From: Cantharellus purpuraceus
Taxonomy: Eukaryota > Basidiomycota > Agaricomycetes > Cantharellales > Hydnaceae
DNA length: 64,000 nucleotides
NCBI GenBank assembly: GCA_025174535.1
Contig: JALBUN010000023.1
Span: 2,914,001-2,978,000, forward strand
Direction: 5' to 3'
Shown piece by piece: positions 11,776-22,608 of the stretch; the first letter of the stretch is position 1, and every line of letters begins with the position of its first letter. The notes beneath the pieces are model-generated. The model did not search any database and had not been told where the DNA came from. It worked only from the letters and a program-made list of their open reading frames with translations. The position numbers and the translations under genes were made by a program.

Positions 11776-13213
11776 TGTATGGGAACCACCTTTTCCCTAT
11801 CAAATTCCATTTATGCAGCACCAATGTGCTATTCTTTGCTTTTCCATTCCTAAATATCAGCATATATTTGGTGCTTGTGCCTGGAATGGACTTATTCAAA
11901 TATTCTCTATTTTTCTATATATTTTTTTCAGGAATATTCCATGCAGAACTCAGCCCAGAATCATTTATTTCTGCTGTGCTACAGTTGTGGACCCATAGGT
12001 GCCCACAAACCTTTGCACAGCCGGCTATCCACCTTTGGACCAGGCATTTGGCCTGAATTCAAGCTCAGATGTCTCTGATCAATAAATATTCTCTAACTTG
12101 ACAACCACAGCCTCTCAGGGCACTATTTTCCGTGCAGATCATCACATGAGATGTGGCTATACATGGCTGTCCAAACCAGTGCAGAAAACAGGGTGGACAC
12201 CCTTCTTTTTGCCTGATCAGTGCCTAGTTCAGGGATCAAATCAACTGATGGGTGATCAAATCAGGTGATTGCCTTGGAATATTCTACCCCCTTCCATAAC
12301 ATTCTAGCTGTTTCCTTCTATTATTAGATAGAACATTCCAGAACCATTATTCAGCTCCTGATCAGTGTTAGTCCAGTGATCAGAACCTGTGATTGGCTTG
12401 AAATATTCCACCCCTTTCTTCCACCTTCCACAACCTTCCAGTAGCTTCCATCTATTAATAGGTAGAATATTCCAGAAGCATTAGTCAGCCCCTGTAAATA
12501 CAATATATAAGGAGGCCATTCTGCCTCTGAAATAAAAACATATCCAACATATCCTACTCATCTTCTGCACACCAGTGTGACTAGAGTGACATACAGTGTC
12601 ATCCTCTATATCTCAGTAACTGTTGATTACCAGTTCAAGGATCTTTTACAGTTGTGTAACTGTACTTGATTGCACTCAAAGTAGTGATATTCCTGCTTTG
12701 GGCGTGAGTGCAGTATCTGCCTCACATGACTACAAATCTACAGGGTGAGATTGTCTGCCAATAGTCCTGCCATTAGTGCTCTTGTTTAAGTTACTAGTGT
12801 GTACTGCCTTTGCAGAGCATTAGAAGCTTGAACTCATGTGAAGCAGTTGCTAGACTACTTCACACATTGCTGTTACCCACTTCTGAGTGCCACTGGTTGG
12901 ACAGTTGGATTCATCCACCTACTTCCTTTAGCCTCTAAGTGCATTCCCCTCTTTTTGGAATATCTGGACCCCTAAGCATCCGTGAACTCTAGACTCTGGA
13001 AGTCTTCTTCATTTCTTGCTGCTAAGAAATGTATTACTTTTCTGCGTATAGTCTGCATTGACCAATACAAAGGATTGTAACCAAAGTACAAACATTAAAT
13101 TGTTTCTGGAGTTGTGCTGCAGCAGGGTTTGATATTCTTCTCAGCTGTTCATTCATGGAATTGTGGTGATTTAGAGTTTGCCCTAACACCATAATTTTGC
13201 AGGTTCCAAAACA
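11776..13213 (-). repeat. LTR1, copy 1 (5' LTR of inserted element), inverted
   Basis: 1438 bp, reading on the minus strand from TGTTTTGGAACC (13213) to CCCATACA (11776), so it has TG...CA ends. It is nearly identical in order to 17232-18232 joined to 22614-23027, which is the same LTR on the plus strand. On its outer side lies GTCAG (minus strand, 13214-13218) followed by the reverse transcriptase of element 4. ORFs seen on either strand within it have no coding quality. Confidence 0.9.
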
Positions 13214-15815
13214 CTGACAAATGTCCCCAAGACAGTCACAAATGCTATCTTGGGTATATCCATTGGTCTGATGCATATCTGTTCATATGCCTCAGACATA
13301 TCAAGCTTAGATTGATATGTACAGCAGGCAACATCGTGTCTGATGTTGTCCTGATCAGGGAAGGGTGTTACATCCTTCACTGTATTATCATTCTGTTTGC
13401 ACAAGGTGAACATGGTGCGGAGCTTCCCATTTTTCTTGGGAATGCATAGCATTGGTACAGCCTGCTGGGCTGTAGCCAATACCCACCATTTAGCAGTGGT
13501 GTATCGCAGGACTTTCTCTGAAAGTTCTGCTCAGTAGTGTTCTGGACACTTAGGCAAGCGATAATGTATTTGCTTGTCAGGATTGTTGAAAATTTGCCTT
13601 GCTGGGGGGGTGTGGAGAGTAGATTTTGAATAGTGACAGAGGGAGTGATGGGAACTAGGTGTATGCATACAAGAATTGAAGATATATCTTGGGAGTATCC
13701 TCGTACGGAGTTTGACAAGATTTGGTGTAGCCCTCGTCTAGATATTGACAATTTGAGCAGGGATCAGGAGCAGATGACTCGAACGAGAGTAAATGCTTAA
13801 TAGAAAATCAACCAGTGGATCTTAGACTTCGCAAACTGGGATTCGAATAGATGTTGCAATACTTTAGAATATTATGCAAAGGCTTGACGAAATTCGTGTT
13901 CTTTCTGGAGTTATTCCAGAAACAACTAGTTCAGACACAGTCAACAAAAACAAGTGAGAGCAAATTCTCTGGTCCATCTCATATCTAGCTAGGCATGTTT
14001 TATACAAGATATGTTTCCTGAAAACATGTGATAAAAGTCCTGAATCATTTGAATCATGGGAAAGAAACTTGTGATAAAAAACGAAATGGGGGTGGAGCCA
14101 ATAGGGGAAAAATGATGAAATAAAATATAAAAGAAATATAGGAGAATAATCTGATGGGTGTGGAGCTTACAGGGGCTTCTCCTCTTCCCTCCTAATCATT
14201 TCCCCTTGCTTTCCTACCTCCCCCTCAACCTCCTAAGCCTCCTATGTACTCCTGTTCCCCCTCTCTCCTAACCCCTTTCTCCCATATTCAACAAGGATCC
14301 ATGAGATTAATCTCATGGTTAACTTCCCTAAATGGGGGAAGTTCTAAGGGTATGCTGCCAAATAGGTCAGCATACTTTTCTTTCCATTGATCCCTCAACT
14401 GAGGGATCTGACCAGCCGTGTAAGCAGTTGATCCTTCACAAGATGAAGCTATTCGTGTTGTGTTCTTATTTGGATCCTCCATTGGGGGGTCCTTTACTGA
14501 GTCTAGTCCTTCTTTTAGGAAGGACTGTGGGTAGCTCATGTTTAGAGTTACCCCCTTGGTGTCATTTATTCATGCCAACACTCTTTCTTTGTATTGAGTT
14601 TATACCCCATGATGTATGAAGAGCATCAGTATTATGCTCTCCATTGGTGGGAACTTCTTCAGTTCCCATCATGATTTGGCCTGGGCCATTAAAGTCCAGG
14701 CATATTCCTAGCTTTTGTAGGAATGGGGTACCGAGTATTACATTGTAATACTCAATGTTGGTGACATCGAAATATTCTTCAATGTTCTGACTACCAAACT
14801 TTATGGTAGTGTGAGTACCATAATTTATGGTAGTGTGAGTACCATAATTTATGGTACTCCTGCTCCCAATGCATGCTAATTGCAGTGCAATGCTCTAGCA
14901 TGAATGTCTTCATACCTGTTGCACATGTGAATTCAGGGGCATTATCCTCGCCTCCACTGTCTAATAGACAGTGGGCTAGTGTTCCATCAATCTCCCAATA
15001 CCCAGAGATTGTTTTGTTGTCTATGCACAGTCTATCTGGTCATGCTGTCGACTTCTGTTGGCTCCTATGATTATACATAGGTTTGGCTGATCTGTCAACA
15101 CTGACAGCAGCTATATGCAGCTGTCATGATTCCCTGCTTCTCAGGAATCTTGTTGCACCACAGAAATGCACTGCATAGGTGTGTTTCGGTGGGATTCAAT
15201 CATTGGGTCAAATTCATATCACATTAGAGCAATACATTGGCATAGCCTCCTTTTCAGGGGCATCATCTTGGTTGTCCCATTTGTATGGGGCGACCTCCTC
15301 ATCCCATTCATCTGCTACTTCTATAGTTGGTATTTTTTCATCTAGATGGTCCTTGGGATCATCCATTGCTTCTTCATGTTCTCCCTCTATCAGGGAGAAC
15401 CTGTCTCCCTTATCCTCCACTATGTGTGAGGACATGTCCTTTCAGACCACAGCCGACCTTACGTTGCCCTTTAATTTGGGGCAGCTAGGTCACATGTGAC
15501 CTGTCTGGCCACATTCATAGCACACAATGTTACTAGTAACATTGTTCAATCAATCACCACTCATGTGTGCTGGTGGTTTTGATGGATAATTACCCTTGAA
15601 AAGGTAATTGTTGGAATTGGCCCCAGAGCTTCCATTACAGGGTTCCAACCTTGACACACTTGCCAGTCATGAGTGTGTTGGGAGCTGTATACACACGTCC
15701 TTGGGGTGTGGGTCAACTCCCCATATTCATCATACCAGTAGTTCTATTGACTACTGGTCTATGGGTTGAGGGGGACACATTAGTTGCATTCTCCAGGGGT
15801 TGCATACCATGGTGG
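13214..15815 (-). pseudogene. Gypsy element 4, 5' half (Gag C-end, protease region, RT N-end), inverted
   Basis: Read on the minus strand: a Gag zinc knuckle CYECGQTGHM (near 15490-15535) with the next codon TGA where arginine is expected, an acidic linker (15214-15435), the protease region, the pre-RT segment (14299-14539, PPFREVNHEI), and reverse transcriptase motifs (13215-13480: CIPKKNGKLR, SKLDMSEAYEQ). It stops at LTR1, exactly where the plus-strand half at 23033 takes over. A solo LTR (13584-14293) splits the RT part; removing it and one AGGAT repairs the reading from the INLMDP segment to HYRLPKCPE. The 5' LTR is missing, cut off at 15816. Short perfect palindromes are frequent throughout. 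Confidence 0.85.
13584..14293. repeat. Solo LTR (LTR4) inside element 4 RT
   Basis: 710 bp beginning TGTTGAAAAT and ending TATTCAACA, flanked by the 5-bp duplication AGGAT at 13579-13583 and 14294-14298. There is no internal coding region, so it is a solo LTR left by LTR-LTR recombination. A diverged relative lies at about 30431-31205. Orientation could not be decided. Confidence 0.85.
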
Positions 15816-16157
15816 TGTCAGGGTTCATATGACTCAGTTTCTATTTTTAGTACCTTTCTTATCGCCCCTATCAGCACAGCCTGTTAGGGTGCGCTCTCCT
15901 ATCTCTCCCCTATTGTTCCCCTATCTTGGTTCCCCTATTCCTTGTGTCATCTAGTATAAAGACCTTGCCTGGTGCAGCACGGTTTCCTCAGCTTGATCTC
16001 TGAGGATATCTGCTGTACCAGGTGAGTCCCATGTATTTATCAGTGACAAGTGTATGGACTGAGGATATCCACTGTACCAGCTGGCATTATTTCTTATTGG
16101 CTCTCACTTATTGAGTATCTTGCTGTTGTGGCCTCATCATTCAGTGTAGCCCTCACA
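15816..16157 (+). repeat. LTR3, copy a
   Basis: 342 bp, TGTCAGGGTTCA...GCCCTCACA, matching 21515-21875. A perfect-looking internal repeat of GAGGATATC(C/T)(G/A)CTGTACCAG occurs twice. It has no matching 5-bp duplication, and the sequence after it is the middle of a gag gene rather than a leader, so it marks a rearrangement junction. Confidence 0.8.
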
Positions 16158-17231
16158 TAAAGTTACTTATGCTCTATCTTATTTAAAGGGAACCGCACTC
16201 AATTGGTTTGAACCCACCCTGACCTCCAATTCCAAAGCCTCTTGGCTAGATGACTACTCCAAGTTCATGTCCAAATTGAAGACCAATTTTGGACCCCATG
16301 ACCCAGACAGTATAGTCCATTGATGCTTGGTATTGGGAACAATGCTCCAAGGTAGCTTGAGAGACCTCCTTGGGCAAGAACCAGGACAAATCCAATGACA
16401 AGGGCAAGTCCACTTCATCCTCCAACACCCAGGGCAGCGACAATAAGAAGCAGTCCAACTCTGGTAAATCTGGTAACCCCAGATCCAACCCCCCTACAGC
16501 CTCTACCTCTGGAACTCCAAAGCAGACCCCTGACCTCTCTACCAAGCTTGGTAAAGATGATAAACTTACTCCACAGGAATGACAGCATCGTATCAAGCAG
16601 AACCTCTGCCTCTTTTGTGGACAAGTAGGTCACATTGCCAAGGATTGTCCAAAGACCACCTCAGCAGCTATGAAAGCTTGTGCTGCTATGATGGACAACA
16701 AGTCCAACAAGAGCTCCAAAGCCAAGGCTATGGAGCCAAAAAAATAATCAGCAACCCTCCAGCTCCAGCACCAGACAAGGATTGTGTTGAACTCATTGGT
16801 GCCCCCTTAACTCCAATCCCAACCCTAGTGGACTCTGGTTCCACTCATTGTTTCCTCAACTCTTCGTTTGTCTTCAGACATCATCTCTGGACTGAAGACA
16901 TCACTCCGATTCCATTATGGCTCTTTGATGGATCCTCTAACTCCATTGTTAAATCCACAATTGACTTGCCACTCCATTACTTTTTATGTAACTCTGTTGG
17001 ATGTTAGTTGCTTGGCAGTTCTGTGACACAACTGGCTCACCCGCTACAATCCATTGATTGACTGGGTATTGGACAGTATCTTGTTCCAAACTCCAATAGA
17101 GACTAAATCCTTAGTGCTGTCAGTTTGCTTATGGAATAGATCCTATAAGCCTGCATGCAACAGTCCTAGCAAACAGACAGTGTGTAACACAGTTGTTCAG
17201 CACACCAAAGAACAGTCAGGCTGAGGGGTAG
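16158..17231 (+). pseudogene. Truncated Gypsy gag-protease
   Basis: Begins in the middle of a Gag (ALNWFEP, then a DDYSKFMSKL block), followed by a Ser/Lys-rich stretch, a zinc knuckle LCLFCGQVGHIAKDC (about 16604-16650) and a protease DSGSTHCFL (about 16831-16857), with stops and frame changes. The family is that of elements A and B. Protease is cut short near 17130, and about 100 bp later a purine run GCTGAGGGGTAG adjoins LTR1 at 17232. It thus forms the 3' internal end of the LTR1 element, which either lost most of pol or is non-autonomous. Confidence 0.75.
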
Positions 17232-18232
17232 TGTTTTGGAACCTGTAAAATTATGGTATTAGGGCAAACTCTAAATCACCACAATTCCATGAATGAACAG
17301 CTGAGAAGAATATCAAACCCTGCTGCAGCACAACTCCAGAAACAATTTAATGTTTGTACTTTGGTTACAATCCTTTGTATTGGTCAATGCAGACTATACG
17401 CAGAAAAGTAATACATTTCTTAGCAGCAAGAAATGAAGAAGACTTCCAGAGTCTAGAGTTCACGGATGCTTAGGGGTCCAGATATTCCAAAAAGAGGGGA
17501 ATGCACTTAGAGGCTAAAGGAAGTAGGTGGATGAATCCAACTGTCCAACCAGTGGCACTCAGAAGTGGGTAACAGCAATGTGTGAAGTAGTCTAGCAACT
17601 GCTTCACATGAGTTCAAGCTTCTAATGCTCTGCAAAGGCAGTACACACTAGTAACTTAAACAAGAGCACTAATGGCAGGACTATTGGCAGACAATCTCAC
17701 CCTGTAGATTTGTAGTCATGTGAGGCAGATACTGCACTCACGCCCAAAGCAGGAATATCACTACTTTGAGTGCAATCAAGTACAGTTACACAACTGTAAA
17801 AGATCCTTGAACTGGTAATCAACAGTTACTGAGATATAGAGGATGACACTGTATGTCACTCTAGTCACACTGGTGTGCAGAAGATGAGTAGGATATGTTG
17901 GATATGTTTTTATTTCAGAGGCAGAATGGCCTCCTTATATATTGTATTTACAGGGGCTGACTAATGCTTCTGGAATATTCTACCTATTAATAGATGGAAG
18001 CTACTGGAAGGTTGTGGAAGGTGGAAGAAAGGGGTGGAATATTTCAAGCCAATCACAGGTTCTGATCACTGGACTAACACTGATCAGGAGCTGAATAATG
18101 GTTCTGGAATGTTCTATCTAATAATAGAAGGAAACAGCTAGAATGTTATGGAAAGGGGTAGAATATTCCAAGGCAATCACCTGATCTGATCCCTGAACTA
18201 GGCACTGATCAGGCAAAAAGAAGGGTATCCAC

Positions 18233-18779
18233 TGTTACACACTAGGTCCGATTGGGGGTCAGAGGTTGGGTTGGAGTTCGGGTTGGAGTTCAGGTTGGAG
18301 GTTGGGTTGGAGGTTGGGTCAGAGCCAGAGCACGTTGTGGTTGGACGGACTTGGCTTCAGCTTATGTGCTGCACCCTCACTAATACCAGTGTCCAAGATT
18401 TTGGAGACAGAGTACGACTTAGAGAGTTAGGACCGGACTTAGGAACTAGGCGTGATTCGATATTCAAACTGGGGAATGAAGTCCCCAGTCAGGCAACTTA
18501 AATACATATTTTGAAATCTAATAATAATTACTCCGGTGATGGGTCTCCAAGGCCAACGGCCTTGCATGAGTATGTCCAAGTCTGATGGGGACGGATGTCC
18601 AGGTTCCTATGGTGATGCTGATGCATCAATCAGAACCGGAGATGGATGGGCGGAATCAGCAGTGACAATCAGACAGGGAGATGGAGATGGCAGTTTCCAA
18701 ATGGAGTATAGATTTCATATGTGCGGGGATCTGAGTGGATTGGATGGGGATCTGGACGTTAATGAATATAGTCATAACA
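18233..18779 (+). repeat. LTR2, left copy
   Basis: TGTTACACACTAGG...CATAACA. Contains tandem GGTTGGGTTGGA-type repeats at its 5' end (18250-18315). A third, solo copy of this LTR is at 27381-27919. Confidence 0.92.
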
Positions 18780-18834
18780 GTATCTCCCCATTTAAGGCCG
18801 AGCCCCTGAGGCCTCATGTCCGTGGATTGAATAG

Positions 18835-20391
18835 GTGAGACGGTTGGGCGCAGTTGGAGTTATACTGGGGGTCTGGAGACATATAAAAGGAAGGGGCATG
18901 ATTGAGGTCTTATCCTCAATGATGTCAAACCCTTTGGCAAGCATGAGCATGGCCGAGCTTGAGCAGCTGCTCTTGGCCCGATGGAAAGAAGAGGAGGAGG
19001 AGCGGAAACGAAAAGAGGAAGAGGAAGCAGAACGGAGACGGAAGGAGGAGGAGGAGGTGGAACGGAGACGGAAGGAGGAGGAGCAGAGGCAGAAAGAGGC
19101 GGTGGAGACAGAACAGAGATGGAAGGAGGAGGAGGCAAAAGCTGAGAGAGCTTGCAGGGTAAAAGAACTTGCAGCAGCGATGGAGGCCATGAGACTGAAG
19201 GAAGTGGAGGAGCAGGCGCACGAGCTAGAGGCCGCCATGGAGGTAGAGGAGGAGGTGACTGGGGCAGGGGGAACCAGCCACCCAGGAAGTCCGAGTGTGC
19301 CAATACGGACAGGGACCCCAGAAGTCACCATTATTTCCGTTACGCGGTCAGAGACAACTCACCTGACAATTGTCACTGTGGTTGACTCACCATTACATCT
19401 GCAGGTACAGCCATTGTTTGGGTTGGGTGCGGCTGAGGAAGAAGATGCGGCGGAGGCAGAGAGAGCGGAGGTGGAGGTGGAGGAGCTTGACACAAATGCA
19501 GAACCCGAGGCAGGTGTGGATGTTGGAACATATGCGGAGCTGGATCCGACTTCGAATTGTTTTGAGGAAATGGCTCGGGTAGCTGCAGTCGAGGCTCGCA
19601 AAAGGGTGGAGCTCTACGCCGTGACCACCAAGAAAAACCTCGACGTCACAGTCTTTTCATTGAAGGCGTACCCAAGTGCGGATACGGAGAAGCGGGAGGC
19701 AGATCGGAGGGTCATATGGTGTAAGGTGGAGAGTCGCGTTTTGGCGACCCGTAAGAACGAGCTGCATGTCGCTAGGTCGGTGATCCAGCTTCACAAGTGC
19801 GAGATGGAGAAGGCGGCAGCGGAACAACAGGACAAGGAGGAGGAGAGGGAACATTTGGAGGCCGCAGCAAGAAGGGGCGGACCACCCAAGGCTCTGGCTC
19901 CAATGGAGCCATTCGGCGGACCCGGCATAACTTGCGACTTATGTTGTGATGTGGGCATGGAGTGCGTGTGGCCTACTGGCCCAACTCACCGACTTCGGTC
20001 CTGCAATCATTGTCAGGGTTGGAAAGGAGGGTGTAGGATCGATGGGAAGTTCAATCCCCAGAGTTGGAGCGTCAAGCCCTGACTAGTGGTACAAGGAGGG
20101 GCAGAGAAAGAATCGGAAGGTCATCCGACCAAAAAGCGGTGGACAGAGGTGGGTGCTGTGGCAGCCGGGGGTAGCGGTGTCGGATTGGAAGGGGCAACAA
20201 CTGGTGCAGGTACGGGGCGCGTCTCGGCACCCAATAGTACCGTGGGCCAGCTTATCCGGCTGGTTAACCTGCAGTCAGAGCACCTCTGGCGGACAGAGGG
20301 GTTGCTAGTGGACTTGGTGAAAACGATGAAATGGAAGGGTCTGGCTCAATGCACAAAATATCACCACCACCCGTCCAACCAAGAAACTTGA
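18835..20391 (+). CDS. Gag-like protein with coiled coil and cysteine motif, likely stop readthrough
   Basis: The first reading frame (18835-20082, 415 aa; the start may instead be Met at 18898) has a long Glu/Lys/Arg coiled coil (residues about 50-130), an acidic middle, and a C-terminal cysteine block ITCDLC..GMECVW...RSCNHCQGWKGGC of the C..C...C / C..C...C type. After TGA the same frame stays open to 20391 (about 101 aa, Ser/Gly- and Lys-rich). The stop is TGA CTA G, a known leaky context, and it is identical in the diverged copy at 5154-5969. The role as Gag is inferred from its place in an LTR element; I do not recognise a named family. The extension ends where the Gypsy tail was joined (about 20336). 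Confidence 0.6.
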
Positions 20392-21514
20392 TCACAAATG
20401 GTTAGGACCATATATGATTAATAAGGTGGTCTCACGAAATGCCTATGGCCTACAACTTCCCCCAATCTTTGGCCGCACTCATCCAGTGTTCTCTGTTGTC
20501 TTACTCCATCCTTATGAAAAGGATCCCATCCCTGAATGCCAGTCATCTCCTCCACCACCTCCAGTCATTCGAGATGGAGTACAGGAATACAAAGTTGAGA
20601 AGATCCTTGACAGCAGAGTTTTCCGAGGAAGACTGGAATACCTGGTGCATTGGAAGGGCTATGGAGCTGCTGACGACCTCTGGATCCCAGCTAAGGATAC
20701 CAGTGGGGCTAGAAGGCGCATTGCAGACTTCCATCGGAAAAATCCTGAAGCCCCAAGGCGTATTTCAGCAGCCACCTATGCGGCTCTTCCCTTCAGATGC
20801 TTTGAGAACTTCACAGAACCTCCCAAACAGGTCCTCTTTGATTGGACAGCTGGCAGGAACCCAACATGTGGTATTGGACACATTTCAGAGCTGCAGAATA
20901 GGCACAGTGAAGCTTAGCACTCACCAAATTCATCCATGCCGAAATTCCACTAACTGTATATAAGCCAGTGAATCCACTTCCCCTTCCTCAGTAAAACCAT
21001 CATCATTCACTACCCAACCCACCATGCCTTACCAGTCTGAATCCACCCCTCTATGCTCACTCCGTTCCTACCCATCAATCACTTGGTCAGTTGACTCAAG
21101 GGATACTGCACGTGCTGTAGAGGATTATAACCTCCCATCTCCACCTCCACAAGTTCATTTCCCCTTCTGGCATCGTAATCCATCAAGACGCCAGACATAC
21201 TACATCGGGGACCCTCTATTCATCGGCAACTATGACATACCATATGCCTTCCAAGGGCTCGCCGGTAAAGTCACCTATGAGGGAGGGGAGATGATACTTG
21301 GAGCAGTTTTCAGCACGAATGATCCCATATCCCCTGGAGAGTTCACCATCCCACTTTACCCCAAGGCAGAGAAGAGTCACCATCAACACTCGTCATGGGC
21401 TCTACTTTGGCAGAGAGTGAGAAGGGACCTTGCAGAGTGCTTCAGGGTGTGTCTCTCTTGAGATGGATGGGACGATAGTGCATATCGAGATGACATGCAT
21501 TAAGAGGGAGGTGA
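20336..21514 (+). pseudogene. Gypsy 3' tail: chromodomain and small downstream ORF
   Basis: Begins abruptly within the Gag-like frame. ORF 20414-20917 carries the end of an integrase (RTHPVFSVVLLHPYE) and a chromodomain (EYLVHWKGYG..DDLWIP). ORF 21024-21461 (145 aa) follows; it has YYIGDPLFIGNYDIPYAF and is related to ORF 10726-11046. A purine run (21502-21512, AAGAGGGAGG) then precedes LTR3b, so this is a genuine 3' end of a Gypsy element. Domain identity is clear for the chromodomain; the small ORF is unrecognised. Confidence 0.75.
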
Positions 21515-21875
21515 TGTCAGGGTTCAAATAAGTCATATTCTATTTTTAGTATTTTCTCTTGACACCCTATCAGTGCAGCCTGTCAGGGTGCGTCTCCCCT
21601 ATTTCATTGCCCCTATCACTTCCCCTATCCTTCCTCCCCTATCTTGGTTCTCCTATCCGTCTCCATCATTTAGTATAAAGACTCACCTTGGTGCAGTGTG
21701 ATCCCCTCAGCTTGATCTCTGAGGATATCCGCTGTACCAGGTAAGTCCCATGTATTTATCAGAAACAGCTGTATAGACTGAGGATATCCGCTGTACCAGC
21801 TGGCATTATTTCTTATCGGCTCTCACTTATTGAGTATCTTGTTGTTGTGGCCTCATCATCAGCATCGCCCTCACA
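21515..21875 (+). repeat. LTR3, copy b
   Basis: 361 bp, TGTCAGGGTTCA...GCCCTCACA, matching 15816-16157. It directly follows a polypurine tract and so is the 3' LTR of the Gypsy tail. The sequence after it (21876-22073) is spacer of the LTR2 element with no gene. Confidence 0.85.
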
Positions 21876-22073
21876 GGGAGATGGCTTGCACCAGATTTGA
21901 AGAGGGCAGGGTGTCATCTTCTTCATTGATGGCCTCTATGTGGTCCATTGGTTCTTCAATGACCTCGGGGATGGTGTCGATGCTGGGAGGGGGCACCTCA
22001 ACGGTTCATGCGTGTTTGGAATTGGCAGTGGATTGTGGCATTGATAGGAGTGAGTGTGGCAGTTCGAATATAC

Positions 22074-22608
22074 TGTTACGCACTAGGTCCGATTGGGGGT
22101 CAGAGGTTGGGTCGGAGTTCAGGTCAGAGTTCAGGTCAGAGGTTGGGTCAGAGCCGGAGCACATTGTGGTTGGACGGACTTGGCTTCAGCTTATGTGCTG
22201 TGCCCTCACTAATACCGGTGTCCGAGATTTCAGAGACAGAGTATGACTTAGAGAGTTAGGACCAGACTTAGGAACTAGGCATGATTCGATATTCAAACTG
22301 GGGAATGAAGTCCCCAGTCAGGCAACTTAAATACATATTTTGAAATCTAATAATAATTACTCTGGTGATGGGTCTCCAAGGCCGACGGCCTTGCATGAGT
22401 ATGTCCAAGTCCAATGGGGATGGATGTCCAGGTTCCTATGGTGATGCTGATGCATCAATCGGAACTGGAGATGGATGGGCAGAATCAGCGGTGACGATCA
22501 GACAGGGAGATGGAGACAGCGGTTTCCAAATGGAGTATAGATTTCATATGCGTGGGGATCTGAGTGGATTGGATGGGGATCTGGACATTAATGAATATAG
22601 TCATAACA
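22074..22608 (+). repeat. LTR2, right copy
   Basis: TGTTACGCACTAGG...CATAACA, a close match to 18233-18779, followed by the duplicated TCCAC. Confidence 0.92.

Larger units (their letters stand above)
18233..22608 (+). mobile_element. LTR2 element, nested, possibly chimeric
   Basis: 4376 bp bounded by LTRs of 547 bp (18233-18779) and 535 bp (22074-22608), both TGTTA...TAACA, and by the target duplication TCCAC at 18228-18232 and 22609-22613. Removing the element plus one TCCAC restores LTR1. Inside are a Gag-like gene (18835-20391), a 5'-truncated Gypsy tail (chromodomain, small ORF, LTR3b) and about 200 bp of spacer. No reverse transcriptase is present, so movement must have used enzymes from elsewhere or the pol part was replaced by the Gypsy tail. 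Confidence 0.9.

Noticed and set aside
11461..12078. Plus-strand ORFs of 65-130 aa
   Set aside because: They lie mostly inside LTR1, overlap in several frames, and have no motif.
18792..19331. Minus-strand ORFs rich in Ser/Cys/Pro/Leu
   Set aside because: They are the complement of the Glu/Lys coiled-coil coding repeats on the plus strand.
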